64,000 bases of DNA from Pictodentalium vernedei (Eukaryota; Mollusca; Scaphopoda; Dentaliida; Dentaliidae), in contig CM062293.1 in assembly GCA_031216915.1 (NCBI GenBank), positions 151,102,285-151,166,284 of the forward strand, read 5' to 3'. This document shows positions 23,137 through 34,282 of the stretch, in pieces. How positions within the stretch are numbered: position 1 is the first letter of the stretch; the number at the start of each line of letters is the position of its first letter. The notes beneath the pieces are model-generated. The model ran no database searches. It was not told the origin of the DNA and saw nothing but the letters and a program-made list of their open reading frames with translations. The translations under genes and the position numbers were made by a program.

Positions 23137-23715
23137 AGAATAGAAAAAAGGCTGGAGGCCCTCGAACATAAAGGAAAATCCAATAGGCTCAGTTATGTAT
23201 AAGAATTATCCACTCAAGGAGAAAAGGAGAGAAAGGATTTATATATGTCTTTCTTGTTATTAAAAATACGAAAGACACATCACCAATCAATAATTGAGCA
23301 CAATAACATCTATGATCTCTATTAACATCCAGTATAACCCATTATACTAATTCCTTAAAGGAAAGCCAATAAATAAAGATAGTCCAGAGAATGAGACTCA
23401 TTATACTCATTTAAAAAGTGTCAGAGGATTGTATATTAACGCCCGTATGACACATACAAATGCTTCACACCAAGCTACACTTTAAAAATATTACATAAAT
23501 GAGACAGACATTAGCTTTACACTTTAAAACCATCCCAGCACCGACTCGGAATTACTAACTCAGGAGGAGGTAATCTCTTGCTTTTCACTATAAAGCCGGT
23601 GATAGAAGGGAACACCATGCACCCCCCCACCCCTTCCCCTTGCTCTGGGTCAAATCACCACAGAATGAAGAGGGCAGCAGGATAGAGTCACTGTTGGGAT
23701 AGAAAACATACATAA
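23137..23715 (-). other. 3' non-coding part of DIRS copy 2
   Basis: Lies between the internal complementary region and the recombinase stop. Alignable to 11000-11648 of copy 1. Confidence 0.6.
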
Positions 23716-25487
23716 CTATAGCTGTAATCGTTTAGTGGACGATATTCTGAGCAACAGATAACGACCTAAACACCTAAAGTCGCCAGAAATAGACTCTATA
23801 TTTCTAAGGTAAAAATTAGTGAAAGTAGAAGGCTGTGACCAGTAATCAGCCTTCATAAGATCTGTAATAGCAATACTGTTAGAATAAGCCCAAGATGTTG
23901 ACAGCGCTCTAACTTCATGCGCTGAAATCTTAAGCACGGACTGCTGATTGGAAGATAAACTCTCATAAGCAGTACGAATAGCTAACTGAATCCATCTAGA
24001 AATAGAATGAACAGATATGTCCTTTCTATTGGGAATTAAAGACAGGAAGAAGCGTTTTCGCCCCTTTCTGATAAACTCTGATCTGCATTTGTAAATACGC
24101 ATAGCTCTAACTGGACACAGCAAAGGCCTAGGGCTATCTGAGGACAGAAGAACCTTAATAACAATAGGCTCAGGATACTTATTAGGATCCTGATTCTTAG
24201 CCAAAAATCCCACATTAGTAGTTAAAGTAATTGTATTACCAATACTACGATAATGAGAATCATCAATAGACAGAGCATGAAGCTCACAAACTCTTCTTGT
24301 GGAAGCAAAGGCTAAGAGAAAAGCTGTCTTATATGACAAGAATTTGAAGTCTACAATGTTCAGATGTTCAAAAGGAGCTTCTTTGAGCTTCAGTAGAACC
24401 CAAGCTAAATTCCATTTAGGAATTAACCTAAGAGTTCTAGGTCTATTTATCGAGAAGTTTTTTACTAACTTAGATAAAGAAATATTAGATCCAATCTGTA
24501 AGCTATTATGATGAGCATATGTGTCCGATAGCATAGATCTATAACCCATAATGGTTACTGGCTGCAGTTTGATTTCGTCAAGCAAGTAGACCAAAAAATT
24601 AGCAATGTCTGGAATGGAAGGATCAAAAATATCAATAGAATGATCCTTACACCAACGAGAAAAAACCTTCCACTTTGCTGCAGAATTTAGCGAAGAGGAG
24701 GCCCTCCTAAGTTAGAAATTGCGTCCACTGCTTGTCCTGTAAATTGCTTGCCGTGCAAGGATGACCGCACAATGGAAATACGTGAAGGTTGAGACCTTGC
24801 GGGTTGTGATGCAGTATGCGAGATTTCCCCTGAAAGAGAAGGTCCTCCTGTGGAGGAAGCTTCCGGGGAACATCCCATAACAGACACCTGAGTACATTTA
24901 TCCATGGTTTCTGAGACAAGAGAGATGCTACCAACAGTATCTTGCAGTGCGATTGCTTGATCTTTAGCAAGATCTGTCGAATCAACGGAGTTGGAGGATA
25001 TGCATATCCTATCATTCCGTCCCAAGAGATTGAGAGAGCGTCTACTGCAAATGCTTGAGGATCTGGGCATGGCGACACATACGTCTGCAACTGATTGTTG
25101 AGGTGTGTCGCAAAAAAGTCTATCATTGGTCGATCCCACTGGTAGCAAATCTGACTGAACACTCGCTTGTTGAGAGTCCATTCTGACGGTAACATGCAAC
25201 CTTTCCGCGAGAGCGAGTCTGCTAGAACGTTCAGACGACCCGGAATATGACGGACCGACAGAAGAACATGATGCTCTAGAACAAACAGAAGAATTTTTTC
25301 CGTTAGGTCGAATAACGGAATCGAATGAGTGCCTCCTAGGTTCTGGATGTATGCTACTACCGTCAAATTGTCCGACAGTATTTGAACATGTGAATTCTGA
25401 ATTATGTTCATCCAATGATGTAGCACAAGCCAAATTGACAACATCTATTTGATGTTTATGTGCTTGTTTAGGAACACCAGATCCCAA
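23716..25487 (-). pseudogene. DIRS copy 2 tyrosine recombinase, one frameshift
   Basis: The catalytic part is a 292-residue open frame (24594-23716). The conserved Arg is in STRRVCELHAL (residues 99-101), the HEVR box is at residues 226-229, W252 lies in the usual second His/Trp position, and Tyr 262 is in FYLRN. The frame extends upstream of 24594 through AAKWKVF to about 24709. There a single base missing relative to copy 1 separates it from the N-terminal open part (25487-24687), which overlaps the RNase H frame. Apart from this lesion the recombinase looks complete, and it is the best recombinase sequence in the window. Confidence 0.88.
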
Positions 25488-26655
25488 AGCCCTGGCACCT
25501 CGAGTCTGTTGGGCTCAATGTTGTGCCCCAACCTGTTTGACTTGCATCCATCATAATCGTAAAAAACGGATCCGGCAGTTGCAGTGGAACTCCCTGAGTC
25601 AACCACAGAATATCTGCCCATGTCTGAATCCTTAGTTCTACCTGGTCCGATAAAACGATATTCGTTTTGAACGAATGAATCTTCACACTCAAAATTTGAG
25701 TGAAAAATATCTGGAGTGGACGTGTGTGCAAGTGGCCCATCGGAATGAGATCCGTCGCCGCTCCGCACAATCCCATCAGTCGCATGAATTCTCTCGCTAT
25801 TACTACGTCTGAATGCAGACAAAAATGAGCATAGCAACTCACTAACTTCGCTCTGGGTAACGGAAGACGAACCAGATTGCTTTGAGTCTCGAAGCTCATT
25901 CCCAAGTGAATGAACGACTTGTCGGAGCTAGATCCGACTTCTTTTCGTTTACAATGAAACCAGGACATCGGAGCAATTGAAGCAGACTCTGCACATTGTT
26001 CTGAAGAACTGTTTTGTTGTCGTACCTCTGAAGAATGTCGTCCAAGTAGGCCGACGTTACCGCAGACCAATGAGCTCGGAAATAAGCCATTACCAAGTTC
26101 ATTATTTGAGTGAAAGCCCAGGGCGCTAGATTGAGTCCGAAGCACATCGCTTGGAACTGATAAACGACTTCTAGGACGGCAAAGCAAAGGTACTTTCTGA
26201 ATGCGGGATGTACCGTGACATGAAAGTACGCATCCTTGAGATGTATGCTTGATGCATAATCGTCCACTCGAATGCTCGCCCTCACTGATCGAATGGTCTC
26301 CATATAGAACTTTGGAGCCACGATCAGCTTGTTTATCCAGCTCAGATCTATAACTGGACAGAACAAGCCGTCTGGCTTCAGTACCAAGAACAGGAGACTG
26401 TAAAAACCCAGGGATTTCTGGATTTCCACGACCTCTATTGTATTCTTCTCCAAAAGAGATTGCACCTCTGATAGAAGTGAATTTCTTTTTTGAAGATTGG
26501 ACGGAAGCTGAGTCCAGCGTGGACTTTGTGTTAGTGGAGGTTTTTCTTGAAAAGATAGCTTTAGGCCATTCGAGATAACCTCTTTTACCCATCGGTCGTC
26601 TGTAGTTGACAACCAATTGGTCAAAAAAACTTTTGTCAGCCTTCCGTCCAGACCA
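24707..26655 (-). pseudogene. DIRS copy 2 reverse transcriptase-RNase H, broken
   Basis: The RT domain is open from about 26655 to 25896: YSLLFLVLKPDG, LKDAYFHVTVHP, MCFGLNLAPWAF and catalytic YLDDIL, followed by FIVNEKKS. A one-base loss near 25920 shifts the frame before SFIHLGM. A second one-base loss near 25490 shifts it after the RNase H motif IMMDASQTGWG. At 25445-25447 the catalytic Glu codon (GAG in copy 1, in KEMMS) is TAG. The rest (25444-24707) has ILSDNLTVVAY, LADSLSRK and the YAYPPTPLI block after RNase H. The pol start probably overlaps or directly follows the gag stop at 26656. Confidence 0.88.
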
Positions 26656-28728
26656 TTACCTCCTGGACCTACGAGGCCTACGGGAAGAGAAACCACATCC
26701 TCCCCGTCCAGCACCTCGTCCTGTCGACCTAGGGGCATCTGACCGGTTGTCTCGTCCAGAACTATGTCCCCAACCTCAGTCACTACTCTGACGGTCTCTA
26801 GAGTAAGAGCTAGAGGATTTTTTATACCCTTTATAGGAGCATTCTCTGGACGTACTCGCACCAGAAGTTCCTGCTTTACTCATTTCTGCTGCGTCAGGTC
26901 TTTTAGAAACCGACTTAAAAAGCAGAGAATCTGAAGCTTTCTTGGTAATCTGTTCATAGATTACAGAAAGCTTACCATCAAAGAGAAAATCCCCGGAAAC
27001 TGGAGCGACTCAAAGAGAGTTTTTCACCTTTGAATCCACCATAGTGAATGAAGCCAGGGCAGCATCACGTCTAACCAACTCCAAATTAGCCACTGATAGG
27101 GCGGAGTTATACGTGGAGAATGCAATAGCCTTAGAAAGAACTCTTAAGGAGGAGCGAACGTCCTCGATTTCTTTACCATCGAGACGTTGAGCTAACGCTC
27201 TGGTAAGGTGATCTGCGTATGATAATGCGTCTAAATTCGCCCTATTAGATGAAATCGTTGTCTCTATAGTGCTACGGAGAATAGAAAAAGACAAAGGCAG
27301 GGACAAATCTAAGTCCTCAACCTGATCGTCCAAATGCAGAGGAACTCTCAGTATGCCTTGTCCTGCCATTGCAAATCTATTACTACTATTGATGAACGGC
27401 AGATGCAGAGCACTTTGAGATAAGAAACTGTTTTTGCCCGTCTTAGAGGCTAAATAAAAAATAGCGTCATTAAGCAATTCAAACGTCCATGTGACATTGC
27501 TGGACTGGACCGGATATTCAGGAATATCTTCCTTAATCCAGCTAAAAAAGTCAGTATCCAATGACACTATCAGTCTCTTATCCTTTGTCACAGCAACCTG
27601 GTCCGATGGAACGTCTGGAAGGTTTTGACGGATAAACTCCATCGCCACCTTATATTGTTCCTGAAGGGAAAAATCCAGCTCCGTAATTTCCCTTTCGCCA
27701 TCCAAGTGGACCAGATGAGAATCTCGGTTGTCCCTGTTTGACCTTGCATAGGAACGATCCGACCCAGCTTCACCCGACACTTCCTGATCCGAAACTGATG
27801 AAGGATGTTCCGTAGGTTGCTGGAATGCTGCAATGAGCTGTGCAATCTGTGATAGCAAGTCCGTCACGGAGGCCTGTGGAGCAGCGGTCCTCTGTTGCTT
27901 AGCTGCTGGAAGCTCTGGGATGGTGTGTCCAACATAATTCTTTTATGCGAACATCCCAACTGATGAGGCCTTGTATCCCTGGCTACTGGATGGTGTGACC
28001 TAGACGACATGGAATCCTTTGTCGGAGAAGCGGGTCACAAAGCCAAGGTGTGGTCATGTGTGCTGATATGCGGAAGAGGAAGCCGATAGTCTAGCCAACG
28101 CTGAACAGGAGATGGTCCCAGATGCTGTTGTAAGAGAGAGGGACCTCTCTCGTTCGCGGTCTGGGATGACCTGAATGAGCTTACTAACGAACTGACTGGC
28201 TTCCTCTTTTCCATCCTCCGTTCCGTCCTCGCAGGGTGCGCGTGATCCGAGATTATATTGCTTGCAACACCCTTTTTCCTCTCCTGGACTGCAACTGACT
28301 TACCCCGGGTCACACCACCCATATGAGGAGTGATATATCTGCCGGTCGAGCTAGCTGGCGACAAGGCCGTAAATCCCTTTTGGGACCTAGGCACTTGTCT
28401 AATTTCATTGAGCACTTTTGCCGCTAGCTCTTCATTCATTTGCGATGACGGCAGCACCCTTCCAGAAGACATCACGGAAACATCACCATGTTCTTGTTCC
28501 TCTGTAAAAGAAACTGAAAAACTTGAGTGACCTTGTGGTGGGAGAACAGGCATCGATCTCTCACCACTAACAATGAATGTACTGTGACACACGTCTCCAA
28601 CATTTGTCATCCCAATTGGCACAAACAGAACAAGAGTTAGTGCGAGTACATTGACTACAGCAAACACAATGAGCATGAGAATCCGAGGAAGACTTCCTCG
28701 AATTACAATTTGAACAAAATTCTTTCAT
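26656..28728 (-). pseudogene. DIRS copy 2 gag-like ORF, broken
   Basis: The ATG at 28728 starts a cysteine-rich N-terminus (CSNC, CCSQC, CSVC spacing) like copy 1. Four extra bases near 28580 shift the frame into 28676-28035, and another frame carries 27867-27010 (acidic and Ser-rich, then a helical region ending VDSKVKNSL). The stop at 27010 is a TGA where copy 1 has the Arg codon CGG, so an ancestral CGA is likely and the change fits CpG decay. The basic tail continues to a GRGAGRGG-like region and stops at 26656. The function as Gag is inferred from position and composition. Confidence 0.75.
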
Positions 28729-29599
28729 AATTATAAAATTTTATTAAGCCGCAGTACTCGCACTAACCCTTAGATTACAAAGATACATGATAATAATACA
28801 ATCCATAACAACATTTCGAAAAATAATTCAAAAAAAAATTTTCGAATTTTTTTTTACATGAGCCCAAGTTCCCAATGGGAACGATGATCCCAAATGGATC
28901 CCCAAAAAGCCTAAGTGTGGACAAAAAATTTTAAACAAGCTAAAAAATTAATGTTACACTTACGGAGTATATAAATGTATCTGACTACATATCTAACCTA
29001 ACAGATGACAAGGAATTACTAAAAGAAAGTAACAGTTGTCAACGTAAACAAAAGTCTATAAAAACCGGAAACAAGACTCCAGGCACTGAAAAATGCTGCC
29101 CGAAGTCAGTAACAGATTCTTAAAACTATCCACTGTAAAACAGAATCTTCATCAAAAGAAACTGCAATACATCAGATGTAGATGCATGACCAAACAATGC
29201 CTAAACACCCCAAGGGTGAGGACGTAACCATGGGGATAACAGAATAAACATTCTGTAACCAAGTTGAACTCCCAAGAAATTTTCAAGAAAAAAATTTTAA
29301 AAAATATTCCAAAAGCATGGGAGATTAACTGGGGGTTTCAAGGAAAGGGAGAGAGGAAACCTTAACAAACAGTGGAGATTTCATAGCAAGAAGGAAAACA
29401 TCAGGCCCATGCCCCGAAATTAGGGAACATGAAATCATTTTCTATAAAAATTATAAGTTACAGCCCTGAACACATCCAACCACTGTTTCTTCCTCTCATC
29501 CTCTTATTGCATCCTTGGATCCACCATGATATTGTGTCTGGCATCATTTTAACTGAGATTTATAAGCACAGAAGTCAGTGAGATGTTACTAGCAGAAGG
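28729..29599 (-). other. Leader region of DIRS copy 2
   Basis: Non-coding, alignable to 5206-6077 of copy 1. Contains AT-rich runs and CCATGGGGATAACAGAATAA. Confidence 0.6.
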
Positions 29600-29793
29600 G
29601 CCAAACAAAGAATGAGGCTTTGCACCAATTTTGGTACTTCCTTGACACTGCGCATGCGCATTAGGCAAAAGTATGGAGGACCATATAGGACATCAGTTTT
29701 TTTGATTTGGATGCAAATTTTGGAGATTTAGGGGGCAAAATTTGTGTTTGGCCCTGAATATTTAAGAGTTAGCACCAGCTAAGTCTGGGTCAT
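29600..29793 (-). repeat. Left inverted terminal repeat, DIRS copy 2
   Basis: Inverted partner of 22786-22985. Contains the uninterrupted palindrome core TGCGCATGCGCA at 29649-29660. Confidence 0.9.
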
Positions 29794-29934
29794 TGGTTAC
29801 AGTATAAAAATATGTTTTATGCTGCTAATCCGACTATTGGCACTAGCTGTCACAACACTGATCCTTGGGAAGCTCTGTCAGAGGGCTTCCTAAGGATCAG
29901 TTCTAGGTGTATGTATGATTTCAATGGATACAAC

Positions 29935-30332
29935 TGAGGCGCGGTGGCATTGCAGTAACCGGTTCTCGTCAGATCACCAAAGTTAAGCAACATCGAGCCT
30001 GGTTAGTCCTTGGATGGGTGAATGTCTGAGCGATCAATTTGGACTCCCGCTTTGTGTCTTTGGGCAGGGCACTTAACCCCAATTGTCCACATGGGGGCAT
30101 GATGACACCGTGTACTAAGGCATACTGCATGTCGATGATGCGCATGTCTTCAACCTATCTAACCCAGCCTGTGCTGCAGTGCGGAGTTACGATATTGGGG
30201 AGCTGGCAGCTGCTTGTTGTTGCTTGGTGGTTCTCTCCGGGTACTGCGGCTTCCTCCACCCGTAAAACTGTCACCGACACGATATGACCTTGGCTGTTAA
30301 CGTGTCATTAAACCCTAATAAATAAATAAGTT
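29935..30332 (+). mobile_element. SINE with 5S rRNA-like head
   Basis: After GGCGCGGTGGC, bases 29965-30021 closely follow 5S rRNA: AGATCACCAAAGTTAAGCAA, CATCGAGCCTGGTTAG, then CTTGGATGGGTGA. These cover the A, intermediate and C boxes of the 5S promoter. From about 30048 the body is the same as in the tRNA-headed SINE at 45297 (GTGTCTTTGGGCAGGGCACTT, CTGTGCTGCAGTGCGGAGTT, GTGGTTCTCTCCGGGTACT), ending with AATAAATAAATAA. Transcription by RNA polymerase III is expected for this class. Confidence 0.85.
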
Positions 30333-31022
30333 TAAGGTCACATATTTCTGCACAATGGCCAATCATGACCTCAACAGGGATATATAAACTCAAGTCCAAC
30401 CAATTGTTCGGAAGTTTTATGCAATGAGGCAGAAGCCTTTGTCATAGGCAAACTGCATGCCATATTTCACTGAAATCTGATAACCCCAACCCAGTATACC
30501 CACCCCCCTCACCCATTTTCTTCGAAAGTTTTCAACAATTTCCAATAATTTCTAAGTCAAAAGGTATGGTAAATTGTTTGGTGTTTGGAAGTTTTATGCA
30601 AAATGAGGCAGAAGCCTTTGTCATAGGCAAACTGCAGGCCATATTTCACTGAAATCCAATAACCCATACCTGAGATACAGGCTGAACAGACAAATAATGT
30701 CTATTTCCTACAATTTCTAAGTCAAAAAAGGGGGATAACTCTAAAAAGGAGAATGTGAGAAATATCGTTGAATCCTTTTTTTAAAGCCTATACCATAAGC
30801 AGTGTTCATGGCAAATTTCATTGCAATAGAACATTCGATACCCGAGATACAGGCTGAACAGAAAAAATGTGGCTCGGACGGACACAATTTCTTAGTGGAC
30901 AAGTAATAAAAAAAAAAATAACTTGTGTGGGCACACCTATGACCAACAAATATTATAAAAAATAATAATTTACTTAAGTTATGAATATTCTCGGACGGAC
31001 TCACACACAGACGTTCTAACAA
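30333..31022 (+). repeat. Tandem-array element, class T5
   Basis: About four units of roughly 170 bp with CAATGAGGCAGAAGCCTTTG, CATATTTCACTGAAATC, GAGATACAGGCTGAACAG and AATTTCTAAGTCAAAA. The tail contains two CTCGGACGGAC blocks near 30870 and 30993. The first 40 bases match the reversed 3' end of the SINE body (GGTCACATATTT, GCACAATGGC). Confidence 0.6.
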
Positions 31023-31204
31023 ATGGCTACTTATGTGGCTATTTTATGGACATATTAGGTGGCTAACCTAAAACACATGTCCAACATAATAAAACAAGTT
31101 TTTTGGGGGAAAATTTTTGGGGGGTGCAATTTGAAAAATCCTAGATTGCATATTTATAGCATCATTTGCATTACATGGAGTGTACAATGACCTGAGCATA
31201 AATG
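31023..31204. other. Short non-coding stretch
   Basis: No supported feature. Confidence 0.3.
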
Positions 31205-31350
31205 TTAATCCTCTACCTAATGTAATGGCCATATCTAGCCAGAGCAATTCACAAAAACTGCCATTAAATTTTTTTATTTGCTTTTAATTTTTCCCTCCAA
31301 AACATAGCTTATGACCCTTCATTGGAACAAGCTCATTCCAATGAGGGTGT
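31205..31350. mobile_element. Truncated M1 miniature element
   Basis: Begins TTAATCCTCTACCTAATGT and includes the central palindrome (ATAGCTTATGACCCTTCATT, GGAACAAGCTCATTCC), then breaks off where the duplicated segment at 31364 starts. Confidence 0.65.
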
Positions 31351-31363
31351 CTTTAACTATATA

Positions 31364-32303
31364 TTTCAGACAAAGAATGAATGTTTTGTTAGTTAGGCCA
31401 AAGAATGTTAAGAATCTGTTTCTCAGGCCCTTTCGCTTGATCATTTTGGCTGCCACATGCTCTTTTTTTATAACCAATGCAAACTTAAAAAAATAAAAAT
31501 TAAATGGTTTATGTCTGTTATTTTACCCAAGTTAATAAAACTGATAAATTTGTTCCTTGAGTTCAACAAGGCTTTGCAATGCTTTACAAAGCCTTCTTGC
31601 ACTTAAGGGACGAAATACACCACCACCTATTCTATTCTGTAGATTATGAGGCCTAAAACATAAAACAATCCAAGAATATAAACTTTTGATGGCAAAGAAA
31701 TAATTACAAAAATAAAAAATTGCAATTTAAAAAACAAATGGATAAACTGAAGATCTACTTTGTGGGCCTTCGTAGTCATTTGTTGGCTTAAAGGGGTGTA
31801 ACCAATCTTCCTATCTTACAGTAAGAGGTAAAATTTGAAACAAGTCTTGAATGCCCAGTTAGGCATCCAGAATAACTTCATGTTTGTGACACATAAAAAT
31901 TGCGAGACTTTCTGGGCTTTTGGGCTTATGGGTTCGCAGCCATGCACTATTGAAAGACACAAAGAAAGAATTTTTTGTTAGTTAGGCCTAAGAAAGTTAA
32001 GAATCTGTTTCTCAGGCCCTCACTTGGTCATTTGGTCTGCCGCATGCTCTCTTTCTATAACCAATGCAAACTTAAAAAAATTAAAATTAAATGGTTTATG
32101 TCTGATATTTTACCCGAGTTAATAAAACTGATAAATTTGTTCCTTGAGTGCAACAAGGCTTTGCAATGCTTTAGAATTGCAAAGCCTTCTTGCACTTAAG
32201 GGACGAAATACACCACCACCCATGCTATTCTGTAGATTATGAGGCCTAAAACATAAAACAATCCAAGAATATGAACTTTTGATGGCAAAGAAATAATTAC
32301 AAT
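31364..32303. repeat. Direct duplication, 340 bp units separated by 255 bp
   Basis: 31364-31704 and 31959-32303 share GTTAGTTAGGCC, GTTAAGAATCTGTTTCTCAG, AACCAATGCAAACTTAAAAA, TTCTTGCACTTAAGGGACGA and CATAAAACAATCCAAGAATA. A third, more diverged relative lies at 49075-49400. The open frames inside are incidental. Confidence 0.8.
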
Positions 32304-32345
32304 AATTACGCCTGAAGCGCTCATCTTGAACAGAACACAATTTAA

Positions 32346-32545
32346 ACAGGGGGCGTGGTGGCTCAGTAGGTAGAGATGCAGGCTGCAAGCCGAGAGGTCC
32401 TCGGTTTGAATCCCACCTGCGGCAACCGCGTTGTGTCCTTGCGCAAGACAATTCACCCCCATTGCCCACGTGGGGGCACGGTGACGTTGTGTACTAAGGC
32501 GTACTGCACGTTGATGGTGCACCTGTCTTCAACCAATGCTAACAT
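32346..32545 (+). mobile_element. tRNA-headed SINE, 3' truncated
   Basis: Head GGGGCGTGGTGGCTCAGTAG with a B box GGTTTGAATCC, followed by the shared body (TTGTGTCCTTGCGCAAGACA, ACTAAGGCGTACTGCACGTT). It stops matching after CTTCAACCAATGCTAAC. Confidence 0.85.
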
Positions 32546-32970
32546 TACGTGTACAGTCCCTGTAAAAGTAGTCTTCCAAATTACCCCAGTTGTTACATAT
32601 GATTACATAATGCAGTCACTGTTAATCCGGTTCAATTAAGATCTCTGTGTCTATTTATAGAGGAACTTTTTATGAGTGGGCGGAGCTAATTAACGGGTTT
32701 TTCCAGCACTGGTCTGATAAAGGAGAACACTTTTGAGATGTTGTTTATAACCTTTCTGACAACTTTTATTTATCAAATGTTATTAAATATATCTTTTTGA
32801 AATTTATTCTGTATTTTGCTATAATTTATTGGGAATGCATATACATCAATATATTCAATTAATTGTAATTTGTTACAAAAACGAAAAATCACATTAAAAT
32901 AATCTTGGCATATAAAGTTCAAATGGAGAAATATTCAAGTCCAATTACTGTGTAATATTCATATTTGCAT
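32546..32970. other. AT-rich non-coding stretch
   Basis: No supported feature. Confidence 0.3.
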
Positions 32971-33180
32971 TTAACACTTTACGTGACATAACTGTAAAAA
33001 TCGGCCAGCGCTATACACGAAATTCGTCATCCCCATTTTTTTTAGGTTTTTATCTTAATTTTTTGCTTGCTTCCAAAACATACCTTATGACTTCTGAGTG
33101 AAACGAGCGTGAAGCGTCTGTTTCAATCAGGGGTCATAAGTTGTGTCTTGGAAGCAAAAAATATTTTGACCATTGTTGTG
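32971..33180. mobile_element. Truncated M1 miniature element
   Basis: Starts TTAACACTTTACGTGACAT and carries the palindrome CTTCCAAAACATACCTTATG with the mirror GGGGTCATAAGTTGTGTCTT. The right end is lost. Confidence 0.65.
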
Positions 33181-33400
33181 GTGGGGGAAGGGGCATACAT
33201 TTGTTATTTATGGGGGGGGGGGGGGGACTTTAAACTATAAGGGTGTTGAAGCCTGCTCTTACTTGACGTCGATTCGGCACATGTACATACGGCGATCTTA
33301 GGTGGAAAAGACAGCTACCCAGTATTAAGAAAACAACACTCGAACACACTGAGGGCTGCTGTTGTTGAGTTTGTTGTGCTGCCAGTTGTGCTTGGATGAG
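33181..33400. other. Short non-coding stretch with G run
   Basis: A 15-base G run lies at 33212-33226. Nothing else supported. Confidence 0.3.
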
Positions 33401-34282
33401 TCAGTGTATGGTATCGAATTTATCATTGATTTCTTTGTCCTGAGGTGCTCTTCTGATCTTGATCTCTTCGTCCTCTTTTCGTATTTTGTCCTCATAGGTT
33501 TCCAGGTCCAGGCCCTTTGGTGGTGGAGGAAGAGGCGAGTGAGGATCATTGATTTTTTTTGTCCTGAGGTGCTCTTCTGATCTTGATCTCTTCGTCCTCT
33601 TTTCGCATTCTGTCCTCATAGGTTTCCAGGTCCAGGCCCTTTGGTGGTGGAGGAAGAGGCGAGTGAGGATCATTGATTTCTTTGTCCTGAGGTGCTCTTC
33701 TGATCTTGATCTCTTCATCCTCTTTTTGTATTCTGTCCTCATGGGTTTCCAGGTCCAGGCCCTTTGGTGGTGGAGGAAGAGGCGAGTGAGGATCGGGAAG
33801 TGGCGAGAGGGCGACTTCCAATTCCATCTGTGTCTTCACAGGACTGTCCGCATCCAACAATTCCGGCTGAGGAGCCGGAGGTCGCTTGGGTGAATCAGTG
33901 AGAGTGGGAGCAAACTGGTGGCCGCCCCTGGCTCTTTCCTTTCCTTGCTCTTCTCCTTCTTTCTTTCCAAAAAGGCCTCCATGCGTCGGGAGCTCCTACG
34001 CTGGGTGGACGGGCTCTTCTTTTTCTTCTTATGTCTCTTTTCAGGGCCTCCAGACTCCTTTGGGTGAGGACCCGTGTGAGAGGGGTTCCTCTCGCGAAAG
34101 GTACTACCTCTACCCAAAGGAGTAGGTGTTGTTGTGTCCTCTACTATGAACTCCAAGTTCAGGTGGACTCTCTTGCCTGTCTCCTGGACAGTCCAGGTGA
34201 CAGGGCAAGAGATGCCCAGAGCTGAAATGGTCTTAATATGAGTCTTGCTGGTAGATGCAGCGTGTCCATGATTGTAGGTCAA
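33401..34282 (-). pseudogene. Repeat-derived ORF with 41-residue tandem repeats
   Basis: Minus-strand coding-like sequence of unrecognised function. The N-terminal part (34282 to about 33950) contains PLGRGSTFRERNPSHTG and a very basic KKKKKSPS stretch, followed by a charged helix (RRMEAFLERKKEKSKERKE). A frame change near 33950 leads into a Pro-rich segment and three repeats of 41 residues (123 bp) with PHSPLPPPPKGLDLE and EDEEIKIRRAPQDKE. One extra T in the T run at 33553-33560 breaks the array. A block similar to PLGRGSTFRERNPSHTG occurs at 44270-44330, so this is more likely part of a dispersed element than a single-copy host gene. No domain is assigned. Confidence 0.55.

Larger units (their letters stand above)
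22752..29813 (-). mobile_element. DIRS-like tyrosine recombinase retrotransposon, copy 2
   Basis: A 7.06 kb element on the minus strand with the same layout as copy 1: left end near 29813, gag, RT-RNase H, tyrosine recombinase, internal complementary region at 23049-23136, right end near 22752. The terminal repeats begin ACCAATGACCCAGACTTAGC rather than the ACCAATGGCCCAGAC of copy 1, so it belongs to a sister lineage. It has fewer lesions than copy 1 but at least four frameshifts and two nonsense changes. No target duplication is visible, as expected for this class. Confidence 0.9.

Noticed and set aside
23716..24594. Calling the copy 2 recombinase an intact gene
   Set aside because: The catalytic frame is open, but a one-base loss near 24709 cuts it from its N-terminal part and the partner pol and gag are broken.
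29965..30030. Possible 5S rRNA gene
   Set aside because: Only the promoter-containing middle matches 5S rRNA, and it is fused to a SINE body.
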